A DNA stretch of 64,000 bases from CBDFLT01 sp965249225 (GCA_965249225.1 CBDFLT010000005.1:1-64000); one strand, 5' to 3'. Shown: positions 51,248 through 60,931, numbered from the stretch's first letter. The notes: generated by a model not told the origin, from the letters alone. Made by a program: numbers and translations.

Positions 51248-52128
51248 AACAGGTGCTTACCGAGAAGCCCACACCCGGAGTCCTGCACGTTCCACGCCTT
51301 CGAGTTACCTTCGTGGGGGCGACGGTAGCCGTAGGCCTGGTGCTGGCGGCCGCATCCTGGGTATTTGTCCTCCGCTCGGACAGCACCCAAGTCCATCCGT
51401 TTTTTTCTACCGAGACCGTGGACCGGATCTGGTCATTTATACGCCAACTACTAGGTCTGGACTCGTCCAGCACGCCGGCCTTCGCCCAGGGAGGCGAGTG
51501 GCTGAGCGCCGGGTCGCTGGCCTACAAGACCCTTGCCATGAGCGTGCTGGCCATTGGGTTCTCGGGAGCGGTTGCGCTGGCCACCTTCATGTTCGAGGCG
51601 CGTAACGTGACGATGGGCGAGCTGGCGCCCTACAATCGCTGGTACTCCAGGATTCTCTTCTTTGTCGTCCGAGCGTTTTTCATACTCACGCGTGGCGTCC
51701 CCGAGCTGATCTGGGCCATGCTCATCATCTTCGTGCTCTCTCCCGGCATCCTCGCCGGGGCCGTGGCCCTCGGAGTGCACAACGCGGGGATCCTGGGCAA
51801 GCTCTCGTCTGAGATAGTCGAGGGACTGGACCCGCGCCCCTTGCGGGCCCTGCGCTCCAGCGGGGCCGGCTGGCTTCAGGTGCTAGCCTACGGCGTCCTT
51901 CCGGAGGCGATACCCCGCCTGATCACCTATCTGATGTACCGGTGGGAGGTCATAATCCGGACGACCATCGTCGTCGGGTTCGTGGCCGCGGGCGGACTGG
52001 GCACGGAGTTCAGGCTGAGCATGAGCTTCTTTCACTACACCAACATCACCCTGCTGCTGATCTGGTACCTCATGCTGGTCATCGCGGTGGACCTGTCGGC
52101 CGCGCTTCTCAGGCGAATTGCGCGATAG
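51244..52128 (+). CDS. phnE: phosphonate-type ABC transporter permease 2
   Basis: Second PhnE-family permease, 294 aa. Large N-terminal part with one TM and a loop (about residues 20-85), then five TM segments. The family loop is DPRPLRALRSSGAGWLQVLAYGVLPEAIPRL. GTG start within the end of permease 1 (GTGA). Two separate PhnE proteins would form a heterodimeric channel. Confidence 0.88.
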   Translation: MKQVLTEKPTPGVLHVPRLRVTFVGATVAVGLVLAAASWVFVLRSDSTQVHPFFSTETVDRIWSFIRQLLGLDSSSTPAFAQGGEWLSAGSLAYKTLAMSVLAIGFSGAVALATFMFEARNVTMGELAPYNRWYSRILFFVVRAFFILTRGVPELIWAMLIIFVLSPGILAGAVALGVHNAGILGKLSSEIVEGLDPRPLRALRSSGAGWLQVLAYGVLPEAIPRLITYLMYRWEVIIRTTIVVGFVAAGGLGTEFRLSMSFFHYTNITLLLIWYLMLVIAVDLSAALLRRIAR

Positions 52129-52153
52129 CGACGGCGCAATACCGAGCGGGTAG

Positions 52154-52990
52154 CTAGTCGGCGGCTCCGTCCTCTCCCTTGATGGCGCCTCGCATCCCCT
52201 CGGCGATGGCCTGATACTCGTTCAGCACGTTCCTGCTGGTGAGCACCACCGGTTTCGACGTGTCGCGGTAGTCGGAGCGAAGCTCGATCCTCCCCAAGAA
52301 CGGTACGTCCACTTCATTTGCCAGCTCCTCGCCGGCGCCCGAGCCGAAGACCTCACCTGAGAAGTTTTCCACCACGCCCAGGACATCGACGTGAAGCTTG
52401 CGGATCATGTTTATCGACCGCTTGGCGTCGATCTTGGCGAGCTCCTGGGGCGTGGTCACCACGACGAAGCCGTCCACGTCCAGAGACTGCATGACGGTGA
52501 GTGGAGCGTCGGACGTGCCGGGCGGGAGATCTATTATCAGGAAGTCCAGATCGCCCCAATCAGTGGACCGAAGAAGCTGGTTGATGGCGTTGTGAATCAT
52601 GGGCCCGCGCCAGATGATGGCCTCTTCCTCGTTCTCCTGGAAGAATCCCATGGACATGACCTGAACGCCGAACCGCTCCGAAGGGACCATGCGCTTATCC
52701 TCTCCAACGGTCGGGGGTTCTGACACCTTCATGGCGCGGACCACGTTGGGGCAATCTATGTCGACGTCCAGGAGGCCAACACTATCGCCTGCCTGAGCCA
52801 GGGTTACCGCCAGGTTCACGGCCACGGTGGTCTTGCCCACACCGCCTTTGCCACTATAGACACCGATCTTGTACTTGATCCGCGAAAGCGCCTCGGAAAT
52901 AACACGCTTCTCCTCCCAGGTGCGCTTCATGGCCTCGATCTTGGCGCGCGCCTGGGCGGCCTGCGGGTTTTTGGGCTGAGGTCCGGTCAT
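52154..52990 (-). CDS. Mrp/NBP35-family P-loop ATPase (ApbC-like)
   Basis: About 279 aa. Deviant Walker A YSGKGGVGKTTVAVN, then LLDVDIDCPN, IIWRGPMIHNAI and LIIDLPPGTSDAPLT, all characteristic of Mrp. These proteins carry or insert Fe-S clusters. Unusually, the region after GVVENFSG (where CxxC cluster cysteines usually sit, as in NMSYFVCPHCG) reads EVFGSGAGEELANE with no Cys. ATG 52990, about 26 codons after the first possible start. Paired with a MIP18-type gene downstream. Confidence 0.9.
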   Translation of the reverse strand: MTGPQPKNPQAAQARAKIEAMKRTWEEKRVISEALSRIKYKIGVYSGKGGVGKTTVAVNLAVTLAQAGDSVGLLDVDIDCPNVVRAMKVSEPPTVGEDKRMVPSERFGVQVMSMGFFQENEEEAIIWRGPMIHNAINQLLRSTDWGDLDFLIIDLPPGTSDAPLTVMQSLDVDGFVVVTTPQELAKIDAKRSINMIRKLHVDVLGVVENFSGEVFGSGAGEELANEVDVPFLGRIELRSDYRDTSKPVVLTSRNVLNEYQAIAEGMRGAIKGEDGAAD

Positions 52991-53146
52991 TAAAAAGACT
53001 CCCTCTCTCTCGTCCAAGAGGGGCGAAAGGCTCTGGGAATTCTCAAGGGTTGGCGTGTCTCCCCACACCCCTGACGGTGCATCAGGTGCGCCACTCCACA
53101 GGTCTAAGCCACCGTCAGATCGTACTACGGGGGAGGAACAAAACCG

Positions 53147-53461
53147 TCAGTCGAGGCCGAGGAGCGCCTTACCTTCCTCGGTAATCATGTCCGGAGTCCA
53201 AGGGGGTTCGTACACCATTTCCACCTCCACATCCTCTACTCCTTCGACTTCGGCGATCCGCCACTCCGCCTGTTGGGCAATGTAGGGGCCCATACCACAG
53301 CCGGCGAAGGTAAGGGTCATCCTGATCGACACGTCGCCCTCGTCCACCTCAACGCCATAGACAAGCCCCAGGTCAACAACGTTGACCGGTATCTCCGGGT
53401 CGAACACTTCTCTGAGCGCCTCCAGGACGGTCTCATTTGTTACTGTTGCGGTCTCCGCCAT
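53147..53461 (-). CDS. MIP18/DUF59-family Fe-S assembly protein (SufT/PaaD-like)
   Basis: 104 aa. [24 protein letters not shown] is the family signature, followed by a central Cys (LTFAGCGMG, in place of the usual TxxGC). It functions in Fe-S cluster maturation in homologues. Encoded upstream of the Mrp ATPase on the same strand, as a frequent gene pair. Confidence 0.9.
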   Translation of the reverse strand: MAETATVTNETVLEALREVFDPEIPVNVVDLGLVYGVEVDEGDVSIRMTLTFAGCGMGPYIAQQAEWRIAEVEGVEDVEVEMVYEPPWTPDMITEEGKALLGLD

Positions 53462-53588
53462 TCTCCGCTCCTTCCTGAATACAGGGCCTGAACACAGGGA
53501 CGCTTCCTGTCGCTCAAATACATTGTAGGTTCGGCGTCATCGGGTGTCAATTAACGTGCTTTAACGCACGAATTCCGTTTTTAATCAG

Positions 53589-55562
53589 CTATCCCGCCAC
53601 CACCTTGCGCAGGTCGACGATCTGGTCTCGCAAGAGAGCGGCCTTTTCGAACTCCAGATTGCGGGCCGCCGTCTTCATCTGGGACTGCAGGTCCTTTATC
53701 AGTCGCAGCAGGTCGTCCTTGGGTATGTCTCCGTGGGCCACATACGATGTACGCGTCTCGGCGATGGCCTTCACACGCTCCGTAATGTCGTGGACTGCCT
53801 TCTGGATCCCCTGGGGAGTGATGCCGTGCTCCCGGTTGTAGATCTCCTGGATCTGGCGTCGCCGCTCAGTCTCGTCGATGGCCCGCTTCATGGATTTGGT
53901 TACGACGTCGGCGTACATTATCACGTGACCATCCACATGTCTGGATGCCCGCCCAATGGTCTGGATGAGAGCGGTCCACGAACGCAGATACCCCTCCTTG
54001 TCCGCGTCCAGGATCGTCACCAGACTCACCTCCGGCAGGTCGAGGCCCTCGCGCAGCAGGTTGATCCCAACGACCACGTCATAGACGCCCAAGCGCAGAT
54101 CGCGCAGGATCTCGCTGCGCTCTAGTGTGTTGATCTCCGAGTGGAGGTAGTGGGTCTTCACGCCTGCCTCCCGCAAGTAGTCGGCAAGCTCCTCCGCCAT
54201 CCGCTTGGTCAGGGTGGTCACCAGACACCGCTGGCCGCGTTTGGTCCTCTCCTGAATCTGGTAGATGAGGTCGTCGATCTGTCCGACCGTGGGCTTCACT
54301 TCGACTACCGGGTCCGTGAGACCGGTGGGACGTATCACCTGCTCGACCATCTTCTGCGAGTGCTCGTATTCGTAAGGGCCAGGTGTGGCAGACACATAGA
54401 TGGCCTTGTTGACCCGCTCCTCGAACTCCCCAAAGTTAAGCGGCCGGTTGTCCAGGGCAGACGGCAGGCGGAAGCCGTACTCCACCAGCACTTCCTTCCT
54501 GGACCGGTCGCCATGGTACATCCCTCTGAGTTGAGGCAGCGTCATGTGGGACTCGTCTATAAAGAGCAGATAGTCCTCGGGGACGTAGTCCAGAAGCGTG
54601 TATGGGGTGCTGCCCGGCGTGCGCCGTGAAAGGTGTCTGGAGTAGTTCTCGACGCCGGCGCAGTAACCCGCCTCCCGCATCATCTCCAAGTCGTAGTGGG
54701 TGCGGGACTCCAACCGCTGCGCCTCGAGCAGCTTGTCCTGCGCCTTCAGCTCAGTCAGGGACTCCTGAAGCTCGACCTCTATGTCCTGAAGGGCCAGCTC
54801 CATCTTTTCGCTGGAAGTAACGAAGTGCTTGGCCGGATATATCTCGATGTCCTGGCGCTCGGCCAGCAACTCGCCGGTAAGCGGGTCCAGCTCCACTATG
54901 CGCTCGACCTCGTCGCCTAAGAACTCGATGCGCACGCCCACCTCCTCGTAGGCGGGGAGAATATCGAGGGTATCCCCACGGACTCGAAACTTGCCGCGTG
55001 CCGGGTCCATGTCGTTGCGCTCGTACTGCATGTCCACGAGCTGTCTGGTAAGACGCCCCAGGCTTCGGCTCTCACCACGGCGCACGTAGGCGACGAAGCT
55101 CTGGTACTCCTCGGGCGAGCCCAGGCCGAAGATGCACGATACGGAGGCGACGATAAGCACATCCCGCCTGGTCAGCAGCGCCCGCGTGGCGGAATGGCGA
55201 AGCTTGTCCAGCTCGTCGTTTATGTCGGAGTCCTTCTCTATGTAAGTATCTGTCCTGGGGATGTACGCCTCCGGCTGATAGTAGTCGTAGTAGCTGACGA
55301 AATACTCGACCGAGTTTTGTGGAAAGAACTCCTTGAACTCGGTGGCCAGCTGGGCGGCGAGGGTCTTGTTGTGGGCGATCACCAGCGTGGGGCGCTGCAG
55401 CTTCTCGACGATGCAGGCCATTGTGAACGTCTTGCCGCTGCCGGTGACGCCCATCAAGGACTGATGGCGCAGGCCCTGGTCGACTCCCTCCACCAGGGCG
55501 TCGATGGCCTGAGGTTGGTCGCCCGTCGGTTTAAAGTCGGATACGATTTCGAAATCGGGCAC
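53589..55562 (-). CDS. uvrB: UvrABC excision nuclease subunit B
   Basis: DNA damage-verifying helicase-like subunit of nucleotide excision repair, 657 aa. Walker [13 protein letters not shown], the beta-hairpin region [20 protein letters not shown] box [15 protein letters not shown], motif [14 protein letters not shown], and a C-terminal UVR domain binding UvrC. ATG at 55562. No frameshift. Monocistronic in appearance. Confidence 0.98.
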   Translation of the reverse strand: MPDFEIVSDFKPTGDQPQAIDALVEGVDQGLRHQSLMGVTGSGKTFTMACIVEKLQRPTLVIAHNKTLAAQLATEFKEFFPQNSVEYFVSYYDYYQPEAYIPRTDTYIEKDSDINDELDKLRHSATRALLTRRDVLIVASVSCIFGLGSPEEYQSFVAYVRRGESRSLGRLTRQLVDMQYERNDMDPARGKFRVRGDTLDILPAYEEVGVRIEFLGDEVERIVELDPLTGELLAERQDIEIYPAKHFVTSSEKMELALQDIEVELQESLTELKAQDKLLEAQRLESRTHYDLEMMREAGYCAGVENYSRHLSRRTPGSTPYTLLDYVPEDYLLFIDESHMTLPQLRGMYHGDRSRKEVLVEYGFRLPSALDNRPLNFGEFEERVNKAIYVSATPGPYEYEHSQKMVEQVIRPTGLTDPVVEVKPTVGQIDDLIYQIQERTKRGQRCLVTTLTKRMAEELADYLREAGVKTHYLHSEINTLERSEILRDLRLGVYDVVVGINLLREGLDLPEVSLVTILDADKEGYLRSWTALIQTIGRASRHVDGHVIMYADVVTKSMKRAIDETERRRQIQEIYNREHGITPQGIQKAVHDITERVKAIAETRTSYVAHGDIPKDDLLRLIKDLQSQMKTAARNLEFEKAALLRDQIVDLRKVVAG

Positions 55563-55726
55563 TGTTTATTCGGTCCCGTACCGTCTGGATTGGCGGCGCA
55601 CGGTCCCGGAGCCGCCGGACCCTGGGCACTTCTGCCCCGCCGGGGAAATGGCCGTTTTCAGCTACCCAATCAGTATAGCAGCACGGGGCGCCAGCTTCTC
55701 GATAAAATCGGCTGAAGGAAGACCCG

Positions 55727-56509
55727 CTACGAGCCGGACTGGGGCGCGGCCGTCACCCAGATCATCTCGGTGCTGGTCTCATCGAACGGAGTCCGGTCGA
55801 AATCCCCGTAGAGGTCAAGGAGCTGGAAACCGCATATCTGCAGCAGGTGGTGCATCTCCCAACGGTGGATGTACCTCAATGGGAAGTCTCGATAGAACCG
55901 TTTGCACACTACTCCATCTTCGTCCAGCTCCTCTGTTATCACCCGTGTGTTAATGATCTGGTGATAGTTGTCGTAGCGACTCTGGTGCCACACCACTAAC
56001 CTCGTGCCCGTATCAGGGACGGTAACATCCCGAAAGTGGTAGGGCACTTCCCCTTCCTGCACCAGCATGTTGAGATCTGGAACGAATATGTTGAATATCA
56101 GCCTTCCGCCAGGCGCCAGGTGATGGCTTATACGGACCAACGTTCTGACCTGGTCCTGGACCGACATAAGAGACATGAAGCCGCGAAAGGGTATGACTAT
56201 CAGCTTGAATTTCTGATTTAGGACAAAATCGCGCATGTCGGCCCTGACCAACGATAGGACGCCGGCTCCCTCGTCCATGCATCTCGCCTTGCTCTGGGCT
56301 ACCCTGAGCATGGCCGAGGAGAAGTCAAGACCAACTGTGTCTATGCCTGCCTCGGCTATAGGGATAACGACCCTGCCGGTGCCGCAGCCCAACTCGAGGA
56401 CGGGGCCTTCCGACTGACGAGCCTCCTCGACGTAGAACGGGATGTCTTCCCTGACATAGGAGAAGATGGAGTCATATATCTCGGCCCACTGATCGAAAAC
56501 TTCTTCCAT
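55727..56509 (-). CDS. class I SAM-dependent methyltransferase
   Basis: 260-aa methyltransferase. Motif I VLELGCGTGRVV (about residues 37-48), post-I VGLDFSSAML and LAPGGRLIFNIFVPD. N-terminal segment FDQWAEIYDSIFSY is typical of small-molecule methyltransferases. C-terminal LRYIHRWEMHHLLQICGF is of the same kind as in sugar and polyketide enzymes. Adjacent to uvrB and ruvA without an evident link. Substrate unknown. Confidence 0.88.
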   Translation of the reverse strand: MEEVFDQWAEIYDSIFSYVREDIPFYVEEARQSEGPVLELGCGTGRVVIPIAEAGIDTVGLDFSSAMLRVAQSKARCMDEGAGVLSLVRADMRDFVLNQKFKLIVIPFRGFMSLMSVQDQVRTLVRISHHLAPGGRLIFNIFVPDLNMLVQEGEVPYHFRDVTVPDTGTRLVVWHQSRYDNYHQIINTRVITEELDEDGVVCKRFYRDFPLRYIHRWEMHHLLQICGFQLLDLYGDFDRTPFDETSTEMIWVTAAPQSGS

Positions 56510-56639
56510 AGAATTTTCTAGAGACTAGACTGGGACCCCCATGCTCCTTGGACTGCCACCCAACTCCCGGGTAGCTATACCTACCGGCCCTCCCTGGAGG
56601 CTTGTCGGTATGAGCAAAAGCAAGCTCTCCGATCTGGTA

Positions 56640-57215
56640 TCAGCGTTCCCCAATCTGCTGCAGGGCCAGCCGGACCCTTTCCTCCAAGGGCATGGAGTCG
56701 CCGGAGGGCAGCGCCAGGGCGGCGTCCCTAGCCTCGGCCTGGCTGTACCCCAGCGCCGTAAGCGCCTCCACCACCGCTTGAACTCCAGGAGCGTCCCCCG
56801 CGCCGATCTTCACCGGGGCCAGCTTACCCGCCAGCTCCAGGACTATGCGACTCGCGGTCTTCTTGCCTACCCCCGGCACTATGCTGAACGGCTCTACTTC
56901 GCCAGAGTCCACCGCCAGCGCCAAATCATCGGGACTGAACTGGGTGAGGATGCTGAGCGCCACCTTTGGACCCACCCCGCTGATCCCCAACAGAGTCTCG
57001 AACGCCGTCCGGGCGTCCTGGGTCGCGAATCCGTACAGGGTCACGCTATCCTCTCGCACCTGCAGAGAGGTGAACAGCTGAGCCTGCGAACCGACCTGAC
57101 CCAGCTGATCGGCGGTGGACCCGGGCACGGATATTCTCAGAGTCACGCCGCCTATCGCTGTGTCCACCCAGTCAGACCCGATGGCCTCGATTCGGCCTCT
57201 TATGGTGGTTATCAC
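56640..57215 (-). CDS. ruvA: Holliday junction DNA-binding protein
   Basis: Tetrameric junction-binding subunit of RuvAB, 191 aa. Domain I starts MITTIRGRIEAI. Helix-hairpin-helix motifs are GISGVGPKVALSILTQF and IVPGVGKKTASRIVLEL. The C-terminal domain III ends LQQIGER. Directly downstream of ruvC (12-bp gap). ruvB is not in the window. Confidence 0.96.
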   Translation of the reverse strand: MITTIRGRIEAIGSDWVDTAIGGVTLRISVPGSTADQLGQVGSQAQLFTSLQVREDSVTLYGFATQDARTAFETLLGISGVGPKVALSILTQFSPDDLALAVDSGEVEPFSIVPGVGKKTASRIVLELAGKLAPVKIGAGDAPGVQAVVEALTALGYSQAEARDAALALPSGDSMPLEERVRLALQQIGER

Positions 57216-57227
57216 GGCGGCTACCAG

Positions 57228-57725
57228 CTATTCTCGCACGGTGAGCAATCTAACCTGGCAAACGTTCAGGTGGCATATCGCCACCGCCAACGCATCCGCC
57301 GCATCCGGCGGCTCGGGAATATAGTCCTGTTCCAGTAGCACCGCAACCATATCCTGAACCTGGCCCTTGGAACTGCCGCCGTAGTCGGTGACCGAACGCT
57401 TGACTTGGGACGGAGAATATTTCGCCAAGGGCAGGTCGTGTTCCGCGGCCGCAATGAACGCGATCGCCTGGGCCTGGCCGATGGCTATGGCAGAGTGACG
57501 GTTGCGGGCCACGAACGGCTCCTCCACCGCGATCTCCTCCGGCCGCCACCGCTGGATGACTTCCCGAATCAGACCGTGAAGCACGAAAAGCCTTTGATGC
57601 AGCGGGGCGGACTTGTCAGGGGTCAGGGCGCCGCAGTGAACGAGGACCAACCCGTTCCCGGTGGTCTCGACCACACCCACGCCCATCGCGTATGTCCCGG
57701 GGTCCACTCCTAGGACGCGCACCAA
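57228..57725 (-). CDS. ruvC: Holliday junction resolvase
   Basis: RNase-H-fold endonuclease cutting four-way junctions, 165 aa. Catalytic acids: Asp in VLGVDPGTYAMG, Glu in AVEEPFVARN, and the C-terminal pair in PPDAADALAVAICH. Followed by ruvA and preceded by yebC, all minus strand, a common order. Confidence 0.96.
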   Translation of the reverse strand: MVRVLGVDPGTYAMGVGVVETTGNGLVLVHCGALTPDKSAPLHQRLFVLHGLIREVIQRWRPEEIAVEEPFVARNRHSAIAIGQAQAIAFIAAAEHDLPLAKYSPSQVKRSVTDYGGSSKGQVQDMVAVLLEQDYIPEPPDAADALAVAICHLNVCQVRLLTVRE

Positions 57726-57888
57726 GCCTCCTTTATAAAGTGCACGATATAAGGCGGCGCAGATACGGCTTCAGCGGTCCTCGCACACGGCTGGGACCGC
57801 GTCCACCGACCAATCCCCAGTGCAAAGGACGCTCCACTCAGCATGGACTTGGAAATGGCTTCTAGGTGTCTTGCCGAAGGGATGACTC

Positions 57889-58644
57889 CTAGTCCTGGGC
57901 ACGATACTTTTCCAAAGCACTGTCCGGAAAATCGGCGTTGGAGAAGACCCGCTGCACGTCGTCCAGCTCCTCCAGCTTGTCCAGCAATCGGAGCATCTGG
58001 GTCGCCGATCCCTCATCTAGGGCGACGGTATTCGTGGGCAGCATCGAGAGCTCGGAGGACTTTATCGTGGCGTCGTGCTCCGCTAAGGCCCTGCGTACAT
58101 CCTCCAGCGCTCCTGGGGAGGACCGAATTTCCAAAGTAGAGTCTTCGCTCTCGAAGTCCTCCGCGCCAGCGTCGATAGCGGCAAGTGTCAGTTCCTCCGC
58201 TGAATCCGAGTCCGCCTCGACCACGACGACCCCCTTGGACTCGAACTGCCATGCCACAGACCCTGCCTCAGCAAGGTTGGCCCCGGACTTGGTGAACGTG
58301 GACCTGACATCAGAGGCGGTCCGGTTTCGGTTGTCTGTGAGCGCGTGCAGCAGTATGGCACTGCCGCCTGGGCCATAGCCCTCGTATACCGCCTCAACCA
58401 TCTGGTCCTGGTCTGAACCCGTGCCAGACCCCTTTTTGATGGCGCGTTCGATGGTGTCGACGGGCATGTTGGCGTCCTTGGCACGCTGCACCGCTATACG
58501 CAGCCGGAAGTTTGCGGCCGGATCGGGGCCCTCCCTCGCCGCGACTATGACCTCCTTGGTGAGCTTGGTAAAAAGCTTACCCCGTCGAGCGTCGGTGATG
58601 GCCTTGGCATGCTTGATCGAGGACCACTTCGAATGGCCTGACAT
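57889..58644 (-). CDS. yebC: YebC/PmpR-family regulatory protein
   Basis: 251 aa. N-terminal MSGHSKWSSIKHAKAITDARR, NMPVDTIERAIKKGSG, YEGYGPGGSAILLHALTDNRN and C-terminal LEELDDVQRVFSNADF. In other bacteria YebC proteins act on transcription or relieve ribosome stalling at proline stretches. ATG 58644; the longer frame to 58695 has no support. Lies 163 bp upstream of ruvC. Confidence 0.95.
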   Translation of the reverse strand: MSGHSKWSSIKHAKAITDARRGKLFTKLTKEVIVAAREGPDPAANFRLRIAVQRAKDANMPVDTIERAIKKGSGTGSDQDQMVEAVYEGYGPGGSAILLHALTDNRNRTASDVRSTFTKSGANLAEAGSVAWQFESKGVVVVEADSDSAEELTLAAIDAGAEDFESEDSTLEIRSSPGALEDVRRALAEHDATIKSSELSMLPTNTVALDEGSATQMLRLLDKLEELDDVQRVFSNADFPDSALEKYRAQD

Positions 58645-58730
58645 CGCGTCACTCCTGAGCACCCGCCCCCCAGGACTCAGGGCTAATTCTAGCATGGCAC
58701 AAATATGCGGTCAAAAGGACGTTTGGGCGT

Positions 58731-59267
58731 CTACCCCGGTTCTTCCGGAAGCCGGACCACCATCCTGTTCTCGCTCACATCGACATCCACGACAACGTGC
58801 CTTATGGCGGGGACCAGCACTTCCTTCCGACCCTCACCGCGAACCACGTACACGTCGTTGCTGCCCGTCTTCAGGATTTCACGGACCTCCCCGAGGCACT
58901 CGCCCAGGTCCGTCGAGACGTTCATCCCGATTATCTGAAAGTGGTAGTAGGAACCCGGTTCAAGAGGCTTGACCCGCTCAGCCCCCACGGTAAGCGGCTT
59001 GCCACGTAACGCCTCGGCTGCAGTGCGATCGTTGACCTGGTCGAGCTTGACCACGAAGCCGCTTTTGATGGGATGGGAGCGCTCCACACGGTTGGGCGCG
59101 TCATCCAGATAAAGAACGCTGCCCGGGGAGAAACGCTCCAGGAAATCGGTGAGGACATCAAGCTTGAGGTCGCCCCGAATCCCCCACGCACCTTTTATGC
59201 GCGCGACGGTCACGACGTCTTTGGGGTGGGTGGAGCCACCTGAGGACGTCGACGCGGTATTCGCCAA
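58731..59267 (-). CDS. rimM: 16S rRNA processing protein
   Basis: Maturation factor binding S19 and the 30S head, 178 aa. N-terminal barrel TVARIKGAWGIRGDLKLDVLTDF and C-terminal PRC domain (GECLGEVREILKTGSNDVYVV). Same strand as khpA and rpsP, third in the cluster. trmD and rplS, often next, are not here. Confidence 0.95.
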   Translation of the reverse strand: MANTASTSSGGSTHPKDVVTVARIKGAWGIRGDLKLDVLTDFLERFSPGSVLYLDDAPNRVERSHPIKSGFVVKLDQVNDRTAAEALRGKPLTVGAERVKPLEPGSYYHFQIIGMNVSTDLGECLGEVREILKTGSNDVYVVRGEGRKEVLVPAIRHVVVDVDVSENRMVVRLPEEPG

Positions 59268-59302
59268 GGGATAGTTATAGAATAACGGAGCGAATCGTCC
59301 CG

Positions 59303-59530
59303 TCAGACGATCTCAAGGACCGCACGAGTGTCCTGCTTGATGGCGGCAACCCGAAGCAACGCGCGGATCGACTGGGCCACACGGCCCTGCCTTCCTATTA
59401 CCTTGCCCTTGTCGTCGGGCGCCACTTCCAGCCGGACGATGACCCTCTCGCCTTCGTCTTCCTCGGTAACCTTTACCTCATCGGGGTAAGCGACGATCGA
59501 CTTCGCGATATACTCGACTATTTCCTTCAT
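59303..59530 (-). CDS. khpA: KH-domain RNA-binding protein
   Basis: 75-aa single type-II KH domain with the GxxG loop in VIGRQGRVAQSIRALL. In other bacteria KhpA (YlqC) binds many RNAs with a partner. The ATG overlaps the rpsP stop (ATGA), so coupled translation is expected. rpsP-khpA-rimM is a conserved order. Confidence 0.93.
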   Translation of the reverse strand: MKEIVEYIAKSIVAYPDEVKVTEEDEGERVIVRLEVAPDDKGKVIGRQGRVAQSIRALLRVAAIKQDTRAVLEIV

Positions 59531-59784
59531 GGGCCCTTGATTCTCTCCAGCACTCCCAGCCTCTTCAGCATTCGCTCCACCGCTTCAGAGGGCTGGGCCC
59601 CGTTGCGGATCCATTTGATGGCTTTCTCTTCGTCCATCTCAACGGTAGGAGGGTCTGTCAGAGGATTGTAATGCCCGAGTTGGTCCACAAACGCCCCATC
59701 CCTGGCGGCCCTGGAGTCGGCCACGACTATTCGATAGCTGGGGTTGTTCTTTCCGCCGACTCGCCGGAGTCGAATCCTTAGCAT
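59527..59784 (-). CDS. rpsP: ribosomal protein S16
   Basis: 85 aa. MLRIRLRRVGGKNNPSYRIVVADSR and HYNPLTDPPTVEMDEEKAIKWI are the bS16 signature. First gene of the rpsP-khpA-rimM operon, with a near-consensus promoter upstream. Confidence 0.97.
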   Translation of the reverse strand: MLRIRLRRVGGKNNPSYRIVVADSRAARDGAFVDQLGHYNPLTDPPTVEMDEEKAIKWIRNGAQPSEAVERMLKRLGVLERIKGP

Positions 59785-59826
59785 ATGCTACCCTTCCTAT
59801 GCTTTGTATCGCATAACCACGGCCAA

Positions 59827-59856
59827 ATTCTAGCTTGCCCCGTTGCCGGCTGTCAA
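59827..59856 (-). promoter_or_regulatory. sigma70-type promoter of rpsP
   Basis: On the minus strand TTGACA (complement of 59851-59856), 18-bp spacer, TAGAAT (complement of 59827-59832), about 43 bp upstream of the rpsP ATG. Confidence 0.85.
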
Positions 59857-59984
59857 CGCGGGCAGGGATCGTATCTCAGCCCGGCAAACCGTGGCTCGAG
59901 GGATCCCAAATCAGCAGTGGGTGTAACCCCTTCGACACCCACAAAATTCCCCTCTCGAGAACCTATGGGTCTCCGCCGACCCTG

Positions 59985-59993
59985 TGCTATAAT
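59985..59993 (+). promoter_or_regulatory. extended -10 promoter of rplI
   Basis: TGCTATAAT (59985-59993): consensus -10 with the TGn extension; no good -35 at the right distance. About 105 bp upstream of the rplI ATG. Confidence 0.65.
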
Positions 59994-60097
59994 GCCGTCG
60001 TCGCACTACCGTTCTAATCGACCCAGCGCGGCCAGAATGAGACCAGCTCCTGTAATACCGCCTGGGTGAGCAGACAAACCAAAGAGGTCGTCCATCG

Positions 60098-60931
60098 ATG
60101 AAGGTGGTATTTCTAGATGACGTAGAGGGCGTCGCCCTGGGTGGAGACGTGAAAGAGGTCAAAAACGGGTTCGCCCGAAACTACCTCATCCCCAAAAAGC
60201 TGGCGGTGCCGGCCACGCCCAGTGCCCTTCAGCGGGTCAAGCGCCTCACGCACCAGGCCGAGACCGATCGGACCGATAAGATGGCCGATTATACGGCGAT
60301 GGCCGAGGAACTGGACGGCGTCCAGGTCAACATCGAGATGCGCGCGGCCCCCAGCGGGCGACTATACGGCTCCGTGAACAACGCCACTGTGGCTAAGGCC
60401 CTGTCAACCCTCACCAGCCGGGAGATAGAGCGCAGGGTGGTGGCGATACCAGAGCCCTTCCGGGAGATAGGTCTCTTCGACGTCAAGGTAGCGCTCCACC
60501 CCGAGGTGGAGGCCCAGGTGAAGGTATTGGTGTACCCGTCGGGCACCGATCCCGACGAGATGATGCAGAGCACCGAAGACGAGGTGGACGAAGAAGAGCC
60601 CGCCGCAGAGGCTGAGGCCGTGGAAGTGACCGCAGAGCCTGAAGCCGAGGCAGGCGAGCAACAGACGGCAGAGGGCCTGGTGGATGAGAGCACCGAAGGC
60701 GAGGTGGACGAAGAAGAGCCCGCCGTAGAGGCTGCTTCCGGCGAGGCTGAACCTGAAGCAGACGAGCAACAGTCGGCAGAGGGCATGGCGGAGGAGAGCG
60801 CAGAAGGCGAGCGGGACGAAGAAGAGCCCGCCGTAGAGGCTGCTTCCGGCGAGGCTGAACCCGGAGCAGACGAGCAGAAGACGGCAGAGGATGGTACCGA
60901 GGGAGAGGCCGAGAAACGGGATAGCAAGTAG
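60098..60931 (+). CDS. rplI: ribosomal protein L9 with long acidic repeat tail
   Basis: The first about 150 residues are a complete bL9: MKVVFLDDVEGVALGGDVKEVKNG, GFARNYLIPKKLAVPAT, and the C-domain ending VKVLVYPSG. Usual L9 stops here (about 148-155 aa). This one continues for about 120 residues of Glu/Ala/Asp-rich tandem repeats (D-E-E-E-P-A-V-E-A-A type), total 277 aa, ending basic (E-K-R-D-S-K). The tail is strongly acidic and probably disordered. No frameshift is needed; the repeats keep frame at the DNA level. Confidence 0.95.
   Translation: MKVVFLDDVEGVALGGDVKEVKNGFARNYLIPKKLAVPATPSALQRVKRLTHQAETDRTDKMADYTAMAEELDGVQVNIEMRAAPSGRLYGSVNNATVAKALSTLTSREIERRVVAIPEPFREIGLFDVKVALHPEVEAQVKVLVYPSGTDPDEMMQSTEDEVDEEEPAAEAEAVEVTAEPEAEAGEQQTAEGLVDESTEGEVDEEEPAVEAASGEAEPEADEQQSAEGMAEESAEGERDEEEPAVEAASGEAEPGADEQKTAEDGTEGEAEKRDSK
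60568..60895 (+). repeat. three-unit in-frame tandem repeat in rplI
   Basis: Units begin at about 60568, 60688 and 60796 (120 and 108 nt apart, both multiples of 3). Each contains GACGAAGAAGAGCCCGCC. Units 2 and 3 also share GAGGCTGCTTCCGGCGAGGC and are more alike than unit 1, suggesting a recent duplication. Confidence 0.85.

Larger units (their letters stand above)
59785..60097. other. divergent intergenic region rpsP/rplI
   Basis: 313 bp with promoters in both directions and no gene. Also a hairpin GTGGGTGT/ACACCCAC (59917-59924/59935-59942) without a T-run, midway between them; its role is unknown. Confidence 0.6.

Noticed and set aside
60568..60895. CRISPR-like repeats
   Set aside because: Repeat units lie in frame within rplI, are unequal (120 and 108 nt), and have no unique spacers; no cas gene present.
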